Shown one piece after another: positions 39,917 through 49,209 of a stretch of DNA of 64,000 bases. Both the position numbers and the translations under genes were made by a program. Location: contig NZ_WTPY01000018.1 in the NCBI RefSeq assembly GCF_011378905.1, positions 26,753 to 90,752 on the forward strand, given 5' to 3'. The notes below the pieces were generated by a model. The model worked only from the letters and a program-made list of their open reading frames with translations, did not search any database and was not told the origin of the DNA. The DNA is from Paraglaciecola sp. 20A4 (lineage in GTDB: Bacteria > Pseudomonadota > Gammaproteobacteria > Enterobacterales > Alteromonadaceae). The stretch's first letter is position 1. Every line of letters starts with the position of its first letter.

Positions 39917-41101
39917 ATGAGTAACGATACAGTGGTAATTGTAAGTGCGAAACGCACCCCCTTAGGTGGATTCATGGGCGGGTTGTCGGCACTCAGTGCC
40001 TGTGATTTAGGAGCGAGTGCCATTCGCGCTGTGTTAGATGAAGCCGGGGCAAATAGGCCGGTAGTAGATGAAGTTATTATGGGCTGTGTTTTGCCAGCTG
40101 GCCTTGGCCAAGCCCCCGCACGTCAGGCGAGCATAAAAGCGGGTCTTCCTCTAGCAAGCGGTGCAATTACTCTTAATAAAGTATGTGGCTCTGGCATGAA
40201 AGCGGTGATGTTAGCCCACGACTTGATCAAAGCGGGCAGCGCTAAAGCCATTGTCGCTGGTGGTATGGAAAGCATGACTAACGCCCCTTATATATTGCCA
40301 AAAGGACGTCAAGGCTATCGTATGGGCCATGGTCAAATGCTGGATCACATGATGTTAGATGGACTTGAGAATGCTTATGATGGCAAAGCCATGGGGTGTT
40401 TTGCTCAATCCAAAGCTGATGAGGAAAATATCACTCGAGAGCAAATGGATGAGTTCGCGTTAAGTTCACTGACAAAAGCCAATGATGCTATTGCTAATGG
40501 ATTATTTAAAGACGAAATAACGCCTGTTACCATCGCGTCTCGCAAAGGTGAGGTTGTGGTTGAAAATGATGAAGGGCCAGGTAATGCACGTCCAGAGAAA
40601 ATACCTTCACTTCGCCCTGCATTTACGAAAGACGGCACAGTGACCGCCGCTAATTCAAGTTCTATATCTGATGGTGCAGCTGCGTTATTAGTCATGAGTG
40701 AGTCAGAGGCTAAAGCGCAAGGCTACTCACCGTTGGCTCGTATTGTTGGGCATAGTTCAAATGCTATAGAACCAGAAAACTTTACTGTGGCACCAGTAGG
40801 CGCAATGGAAAAGCTATTCGCCCAAACCGGTTGGTCAAAAGATGACGTTGATTTATTTGAGATTAACGAAGCTTTTGCCATGGTGACTATGCTCGGTATG
40901 AGTAAACTGGATATTGATCCCGCTAAAGTTAACGTAAAAGGTGGAGCATGCGCTTTAGGTCATCCCATTGGCGCATCAGGTGCACGTATTATCGTGACTT
41001 TATTACATGCTATGAAGCAACGTGATTTGAAAAAAGGCGTTGCTGCTATTTGCATCGGTGGCGGTGAAGCAACCGCAATTGCATTTGAAATGCTCACCTA
41101 A
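39917..41101 (+). CDS. atoB: Acetyl-CoA C-acetyltransferase (thiolase)
   Basis: 394 residues. Nucleophile Cys in 'NKVCGSGMKAVM' near residue 90, catalytic His in 'GGACALGHPIGASGARI' near 350 and the second Cys in 'AAICIGGGEA' near 380. It interconverts acetoacetyl-CoA and two acetyl-CoA in the cytoplasm. It is divergent from liuR and shares the predicted LiuR operator region, so it probably finishes leucine catabolism by splitting acetoacetyl-CoA. No gene for the CoA-transferase that would activate acetoacetate is seen nearby. Confidence 0.95.
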   Translation: MSNDTVVIVSAKRTPLGGFMGGLSALSACDLGASAIRAVLDEAGANRPVVDEVIMGCVLPAGLGQAPARQASIKAGLPLASGAITLNKVCGSGMKAVMLAHDLIKAGSAKAIVAGGMESMTNAPYILPKGRQGYRMGHGQMLDHMMLDGLENAYDGKAMGCFAQSKADEENITREQMDEFALSSLTKANDAIANGLFKDEITPVTIASRKGEVVVENDEGPGNARPEKIPSLRPAFTKDGTVTAANSSSISDGAAALLVMSESEAKAQGYSPLARIVGHSSNAIEPENFTVAPVGAMEKLFAQTGWSKDDVDLFEINEAFAMVTMLGMSKLDIDPAKVNVKGGACALGHPIGASGARIIVTLLHAMKQRDLKKGVAAICIGGGEATAIAFEMLT

Positions 41102-41124
41102 CGTAGCATAGCGGTTAATTAAAC

Positions 41125-41160
41125 AGATGGCGTATCGGCGCCATCTTGTTATTGTGTTTT
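41125..41160 (+). terminator. Terminator of the thiolase gene
   Basis: AGATGGCG (41125-41132), 6-nt loop, CGCCATCT (41139-41146), followed by a T-rich tail. 23 bp beyond the thiolase stop. Confidence 0.85.
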
Positions 41161-41267
41161 TCTTCCTGTAACGCTTTGTATAGTATCGTGATAAATTAGT
41201 TTTAATATCGAAAATATAACTGATTAAACCGTTATGTTATTTGGTGATCTTGCGCTATGGAAATCAT

Positions 41268-42212
41268 ATGAAATTTATACATCTCAGCGTTTTTGTTATT
41301 TTAAGCGGTTTATTAGGTGCATGCGCATACCATCCTTCGGCGCAAAAGAGTGCAAACGAAAAATTGGTTTTGGCGTCGGCCAAAGCGGATACAAGTAGGC
41401 TTAATAACGTCAGTTTTGAGCAAGTTTTAGCGCTTGAAACTAGTATGCTCGATGCTGGAACTGATCACAGCATGCAATTGGCATATGGCAATTCACCATT
41501 GCAATACGGCCGTTTGTACTTGCCAAAAGTGAGTGATGTAGACGGAGAACATAATAAAGCGCCGTTGGTTGTATTCATTCACGGAGGATGTTGGTTGAAT
41601 GCTTATAATATTGATCATAGCGCTGCATTTAGCCAATCATTAGCGCAACAAGGTTTTGCGGTTTGGTCGCTTGAGTATCGGCGTACTGGAGATATTGGGG
41701 GAGGTTGGCCGGGTAGCCTCAATGATGTACTCAAAGGCGTGAGTTTTACCCAATCATTTAAAGATTTTCCTATTGATTTGAAAAATATTGTGCTCGTTGG
41801 CCATTCTGCCGGCGGACACCTAGCTTTATTAGCGAGCTCACCCGAAAGAAATTTATTTAAGGGTGATGAACGGGTTAAAGGCGTGATTGGGCTGGCAGCA
41901 ATTGTTGATGTCGTTAACTATTCTAAAGGACAAAACAGTTGTCAAACTGCCACATCTGCTTTTTTCGGTGGAGACGCCGATCAAAAACAAAATGCCTATC
42001 GGTTAGGCTCGCCTTTGTCTTACCCTTTGCTTGGAAATACCCTTTTATTACAAGGTGATGCCGATACTATCGTAGATATAGAACAGGCAAGTAGCAGTGG
42101 TTTGACCTATCAAGTTGTGGCCGGCGCAGGGCATTTTGATTGGATCCATCCGCAGACTAATGCGTATCAAATATTTTTATCTGCTTTAGTAAGTCGAGTC
42201 AATAATCCATGA
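41268..42212 (+). CDS. Lipoprotein alpha/beta hydrolase coupled to kynureninase
   Basis: 314 residues from the ATG at 41268. The N-terminus is a lipoprotein signal ('VILSGLLGACAYH', Cys near residue 20). The hydrolase core has 'VVFIHGGCWLNAYNIDH' (oxyanion HGG), 'VLVGHSAGGHLALL' with the nucleophile Ser, and the catalytic His in 'VVAGAGHFDWIHP'. This HGGxW type includes arylformamidases (kynurenine formamidases) and carboxylesterases. The stop overlaps the kynU start (ATGA), which suggests it serves kynurenine breakdown, but a membrane-anchored extracytoplasmic location is odd for that role. Function is inference. Confidence 0.75.
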   Translation: MKFIHLSVFVILSGLLGACAYHPSAQKSANEKLVLASAKADTSRLNNVSFEQVLALETSMLDAGTDHSMQLAYGNSPLQYGRLYLPKVSDVDGEHNKAPLVVFIHGGCWLNAYNIDHSAAFSQSLAQQGFAVWSLEYRRTGDIGGGWPGSLNDVLKGVSFTQSFKDFPIDLKNIVLVGHSAGGHLALLASSPERNLFKGDERVKGVIGLAAIVDVVNYSKGQNSCQTATSAFFGGDADQKQNAYRLGSPLSYPLLGNTLLLQGDADTIVDIEQASSSGLTYQVVAGAGHFDWIHPQTNAYQIFLSALVSRVNNP

Positions 42213-43453
42213 AAGCTGTAAATTATGAACAAGTAGAACAATGGGATTTAGACGATCCACTGGCATCCAAGCGCCTAGCTTTTTCGTTGCCTGATAACAT
42301 AGTTTACCTAGACGGTAACTCTTTAGGAGCCATGCCCAGTGGTGCAAAGTTACGCGCTAACGCCGTGCTGGACGAGCAATGGGGTAATGATTTAATCACC
42401 AGTTGGAACAAGCATCACTGGATAGATCTACCGCTAACCGTGGGGGGAAAAATAGCTCCGCTCATTGGTGCTGCACCGGGTCAAGTAGTGTGTTGTGATT
42501 CTACCTCTATCAACTTATTTAAAGTGCTCAGTAGTGCGCTTGAATTACAAAAATCACGTTCAGTGGTTTTGTCTTTAGCGGGTAATTTTCCAACTGATCT
42601 ATATATGGTTGAAGGCTTAGCTTCAGTGTTGGGCGAAGATGCATGTCGCTTGCAGCTTGTTGATGAGAGCGCACTAGAAAAAGCGTTAAATGTCGACGTT
42701 GCGGTATTGATGCTCACCCAAGTCGATTTTCGGTCGGGGCGATTGTTAAATATGCAGCACTTGACTCAGTTAGCTCATGAATATGGTATTTTGGTTATAT
42801 GGGATTTAGCCCATAGTGCTGGCGCATTGCCAATCGAATTAGACGCTTGTGAAGTTGATTTTGCTGTGGGTTGTGGTTACAAATATTTGAATGGTGGGCC
42901 AGGTGCGCCTGCTTTTTTGTACGTGGCACAGCGTCACCAAAAAAATGTGACTCAGCCCCTTAAAGGGTGGATGGGTCATAAACATCCATTTGCATTTTCT
43001 ACAGGCTACGAAGATGCAGGCGACATCAGCCAGTTTCTATGCGGTACGCCAAATGTGATATCCATGAGTATTTTAGATGCGGCTCTAGATGTGTTTACGG
43101 ATGTCAGTATGTATTCATTACGTGAAAAATCAGTGGCACTTAGCGAACTATTTATTACTCTGGTAGAAGGCAAGTCAAGTTTGAGCGAGTTATATTTGGT
43201 GTCACCAAGGGATGCTAATTTAAGAGGAAGTCAACTTGCCTTTCGTCACGAACATGCTCATGCAATCTGCCAAGCATTAATTCAACATGGGGTAATTGCT
43301 GATTTTCGCGCGCCAGACATTTTGCGCTTTGGATTTACGCCGCTGTATTTGCGTTATCACGATATATTGAAAAGTACCGATATATTAGCCAATATAATTA
43401 GTCAAAAAATTTATCAACATCCTCAGTTCAATCTTCAACAAAAAGTAACGTGA
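42209..43453 (+). CDS. kynU: Kynureninase
   Basis: 414 residues, fold-type I PLP enzyme. 'YLDGNSLGAMP' at the N-terminus, 'VIWDLAHSAGALPIELDACEVDFAVGCGYKYLNGGPGAPAFLYV' near residues 194-240 with the PLP Lys in 'GYKYLNGGPG', and 'GTPNVISMSILDAALDVF' are kynureninase blocks. It cleaves kynurenine to anthranilate and alanine. No kynA (tryptophan dioxygenase) is in the window. Translation is coupled to the preceding hydrolase gene. Confidence 0.94.
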   Translation: MKAVNYEQVEQWDLDDPLASKRLAFSLPDNIVYLDGNSLGAMPSGAKLRANAVLDEQWGNDLITSWNKHHWIDLPLTVGGKIAPLIGAAPGQVVCCDSTSINLFKVLSSALELQKSRSVVLSLAGNFPTDLYMVEGLASVLGEDACRLQLVDESALEKALNVDVAVLMLTQVDFRSGRLLNMQHLTQLAHEYGILVIWDLAHSAGALPIELDACEVDFAVGCGYKYLNGGPGAPAFLYVAQRHQKNVTQPLKGWMGHKHPFAFSTGYEDAGDISQFLCGTPNVISMSILDAALDVFTDVSMYSLREKSVALSELFITLVEGKSSLSELYLVSPRDANLRGSQLAFRHEHAHAICQALIQHGVIADFRAPDILRFGFTPLYLRYHDILKSTDILANIISQKIYQHPQFNLQQKVT

Positions 43454-43506
43454 ATCGATTCTATGCAAGTTTTGCGATTTAGCTCAGCTTCCACGGTGAC
43501 GTTGCG

Positions 43507-45123
43507 TTAGGCAATATCATCTAATAGCTCGCGGATTTTAGTATAACGATTTTCTTGCTCATCGTTTAATACGGCGCTTTCAACAGTTTTAACGCAGCGT
43601 TGAATGGTCTTTTTATACGCTTCGTCACAGTGTAGTTGCTTGATAGTGAGGACTTGTAATAAATTCAATGCGATGGCTGAATTTTTAGGCATTAAGGTAA
43701 ATGCATCAACGAAAGTGTGGAACGCGCTATCTATATCACCTTCTTGAAAACGCTGAACGCCTGAATTATTTAGCTCTTTTGAACTCAGTTTGATACGGCC
43801 CTTTTCAACTTTTTCTTGCTCTATGTAGTGTAAGAAAATTCCACTACTTTGGTCATTTTCGTCACAACGACGAGCTATCTCAAGCAGTATTTCCTGACTG
43901 CGTGCATGTAAGCCAATTTCGTGGAATGCTTTAGCTTTATCGAGTAATGCTTCTATAGATTCGTTTTCCCAATTTTCATCATCTAATTGTCCAAGTAGCG
44001 ACTTAGCATTATCTTTTTCATCTGCCAAATACAACATCCGAGCACTGATCACATTGATTTGATCTTGCATATCGGCCTTCGGAAATGCCTGGCGGAGTTG
44101 ACGAATATATTCATTCGCTTGTTTAACAAGGGCTGCAGTTTGTTCTTCGTCCGCGGTCATGGCGTAATCAATACCCGCTCTAGCGACATTTAAATAATGT
44201 TCTGGCATGTCATGAATGGAGTTTTTGGCAAACTTTACGATTTTTTTTGCCGCTTCAAACTGGATATGATAATCATGTGTGATGCGCGAAAGATCTAATG
44301 CTGTTTTATGCCGTCTAATGTTCCTTGGTGATATTTCCGAAGCCATTAGAACGCATTCTAATGCGGTATCAAAGTCACCTTGTTTGATTTGTAAAGACAT
44401 CAGCAAGTCATATGCAGCAAGCTGAGACTCGGGCTTAAAAGCGAGACGTAGAACGAGTTTCTCTGCCGCTTCATCTTCATTCAAAAAAAGATGGGTTTTG
44501 ACTAAACCCAATTGTGCCCAAGTAAATTTTTGTACGTTCAATATGGCTTGATAAAAGACCTTTGCTTGAGAGTATTGCCCACAAGCTTGTAAAATTTCAC
44601 CTTTTATCTTTAAAGCCAGTGGAAAAAACTCGGAGTGTTTGGGTTCGCTTAAAAATATTTCTATTTCAGACAACGCTTTGGGGAACTGTTTTTTTTCTAT
44701 GCACCAATAAATATTTTGTAACGCTCGTTTACGACTTAGTATCCGAGTAAGACGGCGATCTAATTCTTTAACGGTAAACGGCTTCGCAAGGAAGTCATCA
44801 GGTTGCAGTTCGACAATACTTTGTACTAAATCGGCTGTGGTATCTGCACTAATAAAAACAAATGCAGTACTGGGAGGTAACTCCCCATTACGATTAATTT
44901 CATCGTAAAAGTAATAACCATCTTGCTCGTGTTTGAGGTTATAAGAACACACGATAAGGTCATAGCGTTGATGACGTATCTTATTAAGGGCAAGATTTAC
45001 CTTGTCCACATAGGTAATGTCACTAAAACCTAGCTCTTCCAGAGAATATTTCATGTATCCCTTCGCGAGAACCTGATCGTCAACGATCAGTACTTTGGTT
45101 TCTTTAGCAATCAGTGGGTTCAT
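43507..45123 (-). CDS. Pseudo-receiver protein with TPR-rich C-terminal domain
   Basis: 538 residues. Residues 10-125 form a CheY-like receiver: the acidic pair DD at 15-16, Ser/Thr in 'FISADTT' and Lys in 'FLAKPF' are present. The phosphoacceptor site reads 'YDLIVCSYNL', with Ser at about residue 60 where Asp is expected. It is therefore a pseudo-receiver that cannot be phosphorylated in the normal way. The rest is helical with TPR-like repeats ('QYSQAKVFYQAILNVQ', 'GDFDTALECVLMASEISPRN', 'NNSGVQRFQEGDIDSAFHTFVDAFTLMPKNSAIALNLLQVL'), a protein-interaction output. Cytoplasmic; partner unknown; no histidine kinase beside it. Confidence 0.82.
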   Translation of the reverse strand: MNPLIAKETKVLIVDDQVLAKGYMKYSLEELGFSDITYVDKVNLALNKIRHQRYDLIVCSYNLKHEQDGYYFYDEINRNGELPPSTAFVFISADTTADLVQSIVELQPDDFLAKPFTVKELDRRLTRILSRKRALQNIYWCIEKKQFPKALSEIEIFLSEPKHSEFFPLALKIKGEILQACGQYSQAKVFYQAILNVQKFTWAQLGLVKTHLFLNEDEAAEKLVLRLAFKPESQLAAYDLLMSLQIKQGDFDTALECVLMASEISPRNIRRHKTALDLSRITHDYHIQFEAAKKIVKFAKNSIHDMPEHYLNVARAGIDYAMTADEEQTAALVKQANEYIRQLRQAFPKADMQDQINVISARMLYLADEKDNAKSLLGQLDDENWENESIEALLDKAKAFHEIGLHARSQEILLEIARRCDENDQSSGIFLHYIEQEKVEKGRIKLSSKELNNSGVQRFQEGDIDSAFHTFVDAFTLMPKNSAIALNLLQVLTIKQLHCDEAYKKTIQRCVKTVESAVLNDEQENRYTKIRELLDDIA

Positions 45124-45445
45124 GTGAACAACTCAAAATGTTGATTATTAAAGGTTATCGTATTTTTACATAGAATTATAAGTACAAATCATAATCTTGA
45201 GAGAAATTTTATATAGTTAGCTTACATCGTTTATAAAAATTAACAAAGTGAGTGCAATGAGGACGGTAGCTAGAGCAGAATCGTAAGATAAATTTATGGC
45301 GTTTTAGCTTGGGCAAAATGAGCCAAGTTGTTCATCAAGGATATAATGCAGACTAGGATTTTTGTGAAAAACGATGCTGATTGCAGAATATCCAATGCGA
45401 ATAAAATTATTTTAGATTAAATAAAAAAGAGAATATAACAAGAAC
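45124..45445. other. Intergenic region between pseudo-receiver gene and tRNA-like element
   Basis: 322 bp, AT-rich. It contains the upstream region of the pseudo-receiver gene and no recognisable gene, terminator or repeat. Confidence 0.45.
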
Positions 45446-45527
45446 TGGTGGTCGCTACATGGCTTGAACCACGTCGCCTAGGCTTTTGTAAAGAGCGGCG
45501 ATGCTCTCCCAACTGAGCTAAGCGACC
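45446..45527 (-). pseudogene. Malformed tRNA-Val(TAC)-like gene with expanded anticodon arm
   Basis: 82 nt on the minus strand. The acceptor stem is perfect (GGTCGCT with AGCGACC), followed by encoded ACCA. The D arm is normal (TAGCTCAGTTGGGAGAGCA), as is the outer anticodon stem TCGCC/GGCGA. Between these is an 18-nt segment: GCTC, then TTTACAA (a Val TAC loop), then AAGCCTA. A normal tRNA has only the 7-nt loop there. The variable region (positions 44-48) is missing, and the T arm has a 6-nt loop (CGTGG, TTCAAG, CCATG). It is probably a decayed tRNA-Val; a processed functional RNA cannot be excluded. Confidence 0.72.
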
Positions 45528-45531
45528 ATAT

Positions 45532-45867
45532 ATGGAAATGTTAAATGGTCTGGAGAAAAACCCACTGTCGGCGGATATTGCCTATTCTTATGGCTTACAT
45601 TTAGTCAGAACCAAACAAATCGAGCAAGCCGTTGAATATTTTATGAGTGCCATGTTGTTAGATACCTCAAATGCGCAATTGGCTTATACTTATGTACTGG
45701 CCATGGATGGGAACAATCAATCTCAGGCCGCTTTATCAGAATTGAAAAGGCTAATTCCCCAGTATAAACAACAACAGCAGCTTGTTGAATTAGGTATGTA
45801 TTTATCACAAAAGCTGAATTCAAGAGTCAGTTTCCAAAGGTTTTTGAAACAGCTGAATAATCATTAA
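45532..45867 (+). pseudogene. TPR protein fragment next to the tRNA-like element
   Basis: 111 residues, opening 4 bp from the 5' end of the tRNA-like element. The content is two to three TPR units ('NPLSADIAYSYGLHLVRTKQIEQAVEYFMSAMLLDTSNAQLAYTYVLAMDGNNQSQAALSEL'). It resembles the C-terminal TPR tail of larger proteins, for example TPR-containing multihaem cytochrome c proteins. It has no ribosome site or N-terminal partner domain, so it is probably the leftover 3' end of a larger gene rather than a complete gene. Confidence 0.6.
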
Positions 45868-46041
45868 ACCATTATGATCATCAGTATCGATGATTAAGTG
45901 GGGATAGTTAGAGAAGCGCTAGGAAAAGGGAATAACTCAAAACACCATTTTTATGTTGTTCTCGTATCAAGGGACTTTTTTGATTACGTATGTCGCTAAG
46001 AGTCGCTAGCCTGACTTGTGGATTATTCAGACCAGTAGAGC

Positions 46042-47386
46042 TTAATTCATCAGCATCAACCCGCTGGCGAATATGATCCCTGTGACCAGAAAAATAACCA
46101 CGGTATAGCCCATTATTGCCCGCAGGTGCAGACCCGCTATAGCCAATAATGGAATGGTCCAAAACGGTTGGATCATATTTGTCCATTGGTCCCCATAGGC
46201 GACTGCTAAAACAATTTTTGCGTGTTCGACACCTAGTTGGTTAGCAGCGTCAATAAATATTGGCCCCTGTACCGCCCATTGCCCACCACCTGATGGAATG
46301 AAAATGTTGACCAGTCCAGCCGAAAAAAAGGCGGCGAGGCTTAATGTCTCGGCGGTAGCGATTGAGACAAAGCCGTCTGAAATTACGTTGACTAACCCTG
46401 TGCCGATCATCATTCCCAAAATACCTGCATAGAAAGGGTACTGCAGAATAATAGGGCCGACTGTTTTACTGGCGCTTTCTATCAATCGCACATAGTGCAG
46501 TGGCGAGCGTGCTAGCAATAAGCCCGCGCCGACGAATGACCAATTGACTATGTCGAGGGTTAAAAAGAAACCTTGCTTATAAAAACTATAAGCTATGTAA
46601 GCCAGCAATGAGGCTCCGAGTGCACTGGAGAGTAGTCGCATCGCCTCCAGCTTTTGCGCTGGTGTATCGTGATTTGGTTCTGATAATAATGAATTTTCAT
46701 CTTGCTTAAGCAAAGAGATATCAATTTCTACGATTTCTTTGTCGTGTGGCCTCATCATTGGGCACAGAAATGTCACTGCTAACAACGTAATCACGGCGAG
46801 AATACCGTTCTCGATAGTAAATATGGTTTCGGTTATTGGCAGTATGCCCATTGTACTTTCTAGTGAATGTCCGGGGGTTGCTACAAACAGAGCCGCTGAT
46901 GCTGAGTAACCCATGTGCCAAATGACAAATCCGCCGTAGGCTGAGGCTACCAGTAAAGGGTAGTGGACACGCACTCCACGCTTTTGGCATTCTATGGCAA
47001 CCTGTCTTGCAACCATGGCTCCGACAATTAACCCCAGTGACCAAGCGATTAGAGAGCCGACGCCAGCACTAAATACGACCAATGCGTAAGCGGCAAAGCC
47101 GCTCTTGGGAAGGGAGCCAATAGTGCGTAACAATCTTTGCACCTGATCAGTATGAGCCAGTGCATGTGCTGCCAGTAAGGTAATGCTCAACTGCGCCGTA
47201 AAAGCAAGTAACATGGGTAGACCATTCCCCCAAGCTGTGAGCGCTGAAGCGGGGGGGGGCATCAGTAAATATTAATGCGCAGAAAAAAGTGAGCCCAGTC
47301 ATTAGTATTGCAAAGATGAAAGGGTCAGGATAGTAGCGTTCTGCAAATAGAGTGAAGGGGTTAATTAGCCATAGTGGGATCTTCAT
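46042..47386 (-). pseudogene. atoE: Short-chain fatty acid transporter AtoE type, frameshifted
   Basis: The 5' part (47386 to about 47260) encodes 'MKIPLWLINPFTLFAERYYPDPFIFAILMTGLTFFCALIFTDAP'. The rest (about 47250 to 46042) continues in the next frame with 'ALTAWGNGLPMLLAFTAQLSITLLAAHALA' to the end. The frames change exactly at a run of nine identical bases (47251-47259; C's on the coding strand); eight would restore a single frame of about 447 residues, the usual AtoE length. The product would be a multi-spanning inner-membrane transporter for short-chain fatty acids ('PSGGGQWAVQGPI' motif near the C-terminal part). It could be a real frameshift, phase variation or a sequencing error. 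The reading frame is otherwise clean. Confidence 0.85.
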
Positions 47387-47523
47387 ACTACTGGATGCCT
47401 CTTATTAAGTCGTTTTCAGTCGACGGCGATAGCTAGTATTGCGTGAGTATATAGATAACAATAACTATATTAGTGCCTAATAGGATCTTTGGCGATCCTA
47501 TTAGGCGAGGGCATTACGGAGAC

Positions 47524-48921
47524 CTAGTCTGCAAACTGACGAATAATGGCGCCTAGTGTTTCTTTGGCATCGCCAAATATCATATGAGTATTTGGTTTAA
47601 AAAACAGCGGGTTGTCAATTCCTGCAAAACCCGATGCCATACCACGTTTAAGTACAAACACGTTTTTGGCCAGATCTGCATTAATTACCGGCATACCGTA
47701 AATCGGGCTGCCTTTCATTTCCCGAGCTGCTGGGTTAACCACATCATTTGCGCCAATGACCATAGCCACATCGAAGTTCTCTATACGTTTGTTGATGTCA
47801 TCCATCTCAAATAAATGTTCGTAGGAGACATCTGCTTCAGCCAATAGCACATTCATATGCCCAGGCATACGGCCAGCTACTGGGTGGATGGCGTAGGCGA
47901 CTTCTGCACCATTTTCTTCAAGTATGGTTTGTAGTTCTTTCATTGCGTGTTGCGCCTGAGCTACCGCCATACCGTATCCAGGGATCACCACTACAGATTG
48001 AGCGGCTTCGAGCACGTAGTACGCGTCGTCAGCTGACATGGCTTTCACTTCACCTTCGATCACCATATCTGAACTTGTGACTGGCATAAAACCGGAGAAA
48101 AGCACATTGCTTAGGGACCGGTTCATAGCTTTACACATAATGTTGGTGAGTATAATACCACTGGCCCCTACTAATGAACCCGCTACGATCAACAAGTTGT
48201 TTTGTAGGGCAAAACCGGCAGCACAAGCAGCCAGACCTGAATAACTGTTAAGCAAAGAGATAACCACGGGCATGTCTGCACCACCAATAGGCAAGACTAA
48301 CATCACACCAAATAGTAAGGTCAAACCCAAAGCGATATACAGAACCATATCGGGCTCAAGTGCTGTTTCGGGACGAGCCACAAACAGATAACCTATGCCA
48401 ATAATGGCCAGTACGATCAACACATTAACTATTACCTGGCCAGTGAAAGTAATCCCTCGGCCGGGAATGCGTTCACTGAGTTTGGCCCAAGCGATTAAAC
48501 TGCCTGAAAAGGTTACGCAACCGATAAGTAGCGCTAGAAAGGTTACAAGCAAGACAAAAGTAGATAGCGCTACGCCAATTTGAATCGTTGCCCAGGCGAC
48601 AAACACACTGCCTAAGCCCCCAACGCCGTTTAGTAAAGAAACCATCTCTGGCATATCGGTCATGGCTACCAAGCGCGCGGCAAAAAATCCTACGACAGCT
48701 CCAGCTAACATGGCAATGGCAATCCATTGAAAGGTCACTATGCTGTTGTCCAAAAGAGTGACTACTATCGCTAGCAGCATACCCAATGATGAAAGTAAAT
48801 TCCCTCTGCGAGCCGTACCCGGATGTCCGAGCAATTTCAAACCAAAAATAAACATGGCTGCACAAAGTATATAGGTAAAATTAATTAATAAATCTGTATT
48901 CGAAGTTGCGTCTAACATCAT
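47524..48921 (-). CDS. pntB: NAD(P) transhydrogenase beta subunit
   Basis: About 465 residues. Eight to nine membrane segments cover residues 10-265, then the soluble NADP-binding domain III ('VVVIPGYGMAVAQAQHAMKELQTILEENGAEVAYAIHPVAGRMPGHMNVLLAEADV' and 'VIGANDVVNPAA'). With the alpha chains it couples proton entry to hydride transfer from NADH to NADP+. The GTG at 48927 and ATGs at 48921 and 48918 are possible starts; AGGTGA just upstream makes an ATG start more likely. Confidence 0.95.
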   Translation of the reverse strand: MMLDATSNTDLLINFTYILCAAMFIFGLKLLGHPGTARRGNLLSSLGMLLAIVVTLLDNSIVTFQWIAIAMLAGAVVGFFAARLVAMTDMPEMVSLLNGVGGLGSVFVAWATIQIGVALSTFVLLVTFLALLIGCVTFSGSLIAWAKLSERIPGRGITFTGQVIVNVLIVLAIIGIGYLFVARPETALEPDMVLYIALGLTLLFGVMLVLPIGGADMPVVISLLNSYSGLAACAAGFALQNNLLIVAGSLVGASGIILTNIMCKAMNRSLSNVLFSGFMPVTSSDMVIEGEVKAMSADDAYYVLEAAQSVVVIPGYGMAVAQAQHAMKELQTILEENGAEVAYAIHPVAGRMPGHMNVLLAEADVSYEHLFEMDDINKRIENFDVAMVIGANDVVNPAAREMKGSPIYGMPVINADLAKNVFVLKRGMASGFAGIDNPLFFKPNTHMIFGDAKETLGAIIRQFAD

Positions 48922-48927
48922 ATTCAC

Positions 48928-49209
48928 CTATTTCTTTTTCTTGAACATGGCAAGCATACGATCTGTGACCATATAGCCACCTACAACATTGATGGTCGCC
49001 AAAAAAACCGCAAAAGCACCCAAATACATTGAATATTGACCTAGGGACTCATTACCCGCCAAGGCCAATGCTCCAACCACTGTGATCCCGGAAATCGCAT
49101 TGGCTCCTGACATCAACGGTGTATGCAAGGTTGCTGGTACTTTGTGGATCAGCTCAAAACCAATAAAAATTGACAGTAATAAAATAAATAACAGATATAC
49201 GCCTTCCAT
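48928..49209 (-). CDS. pntAB: NAD(P) transhydrogenase alpha subunit, membrane part
   Basis: 93 residues with three membrane segments. 'FIGFELIHKVPATLHTPLMSGANAISGITVVGALALAG' is the conserved PntA C-terminal membrane region (domain II part 1). It is a separate chain here; in E. coli it is fused to the NAD-binding domain. Its start overlaps the preceding stop by one base. Confidence 0.93.
   Translation of the reverse strand: MEGVYLLFILLLSIFIGFELIHKVPATLHTPLMSGANAISGITVVGALALAGNESLGQYSMYLGAFAVFLATINVVGGYMVTDRMLAMFKKKK

Noticed and set aside
43507..43560. Possible terminator between kynU and the pseudo-receiver gene
   Set aside because: No stable stem with a T-run is visible in the short convergent gap.
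46721..47044. Open frame antisense-like within the AtoE gene
   Set aside because: Same strand, different frame, low-complexity residues with no family features; shadow of the transporter gene.
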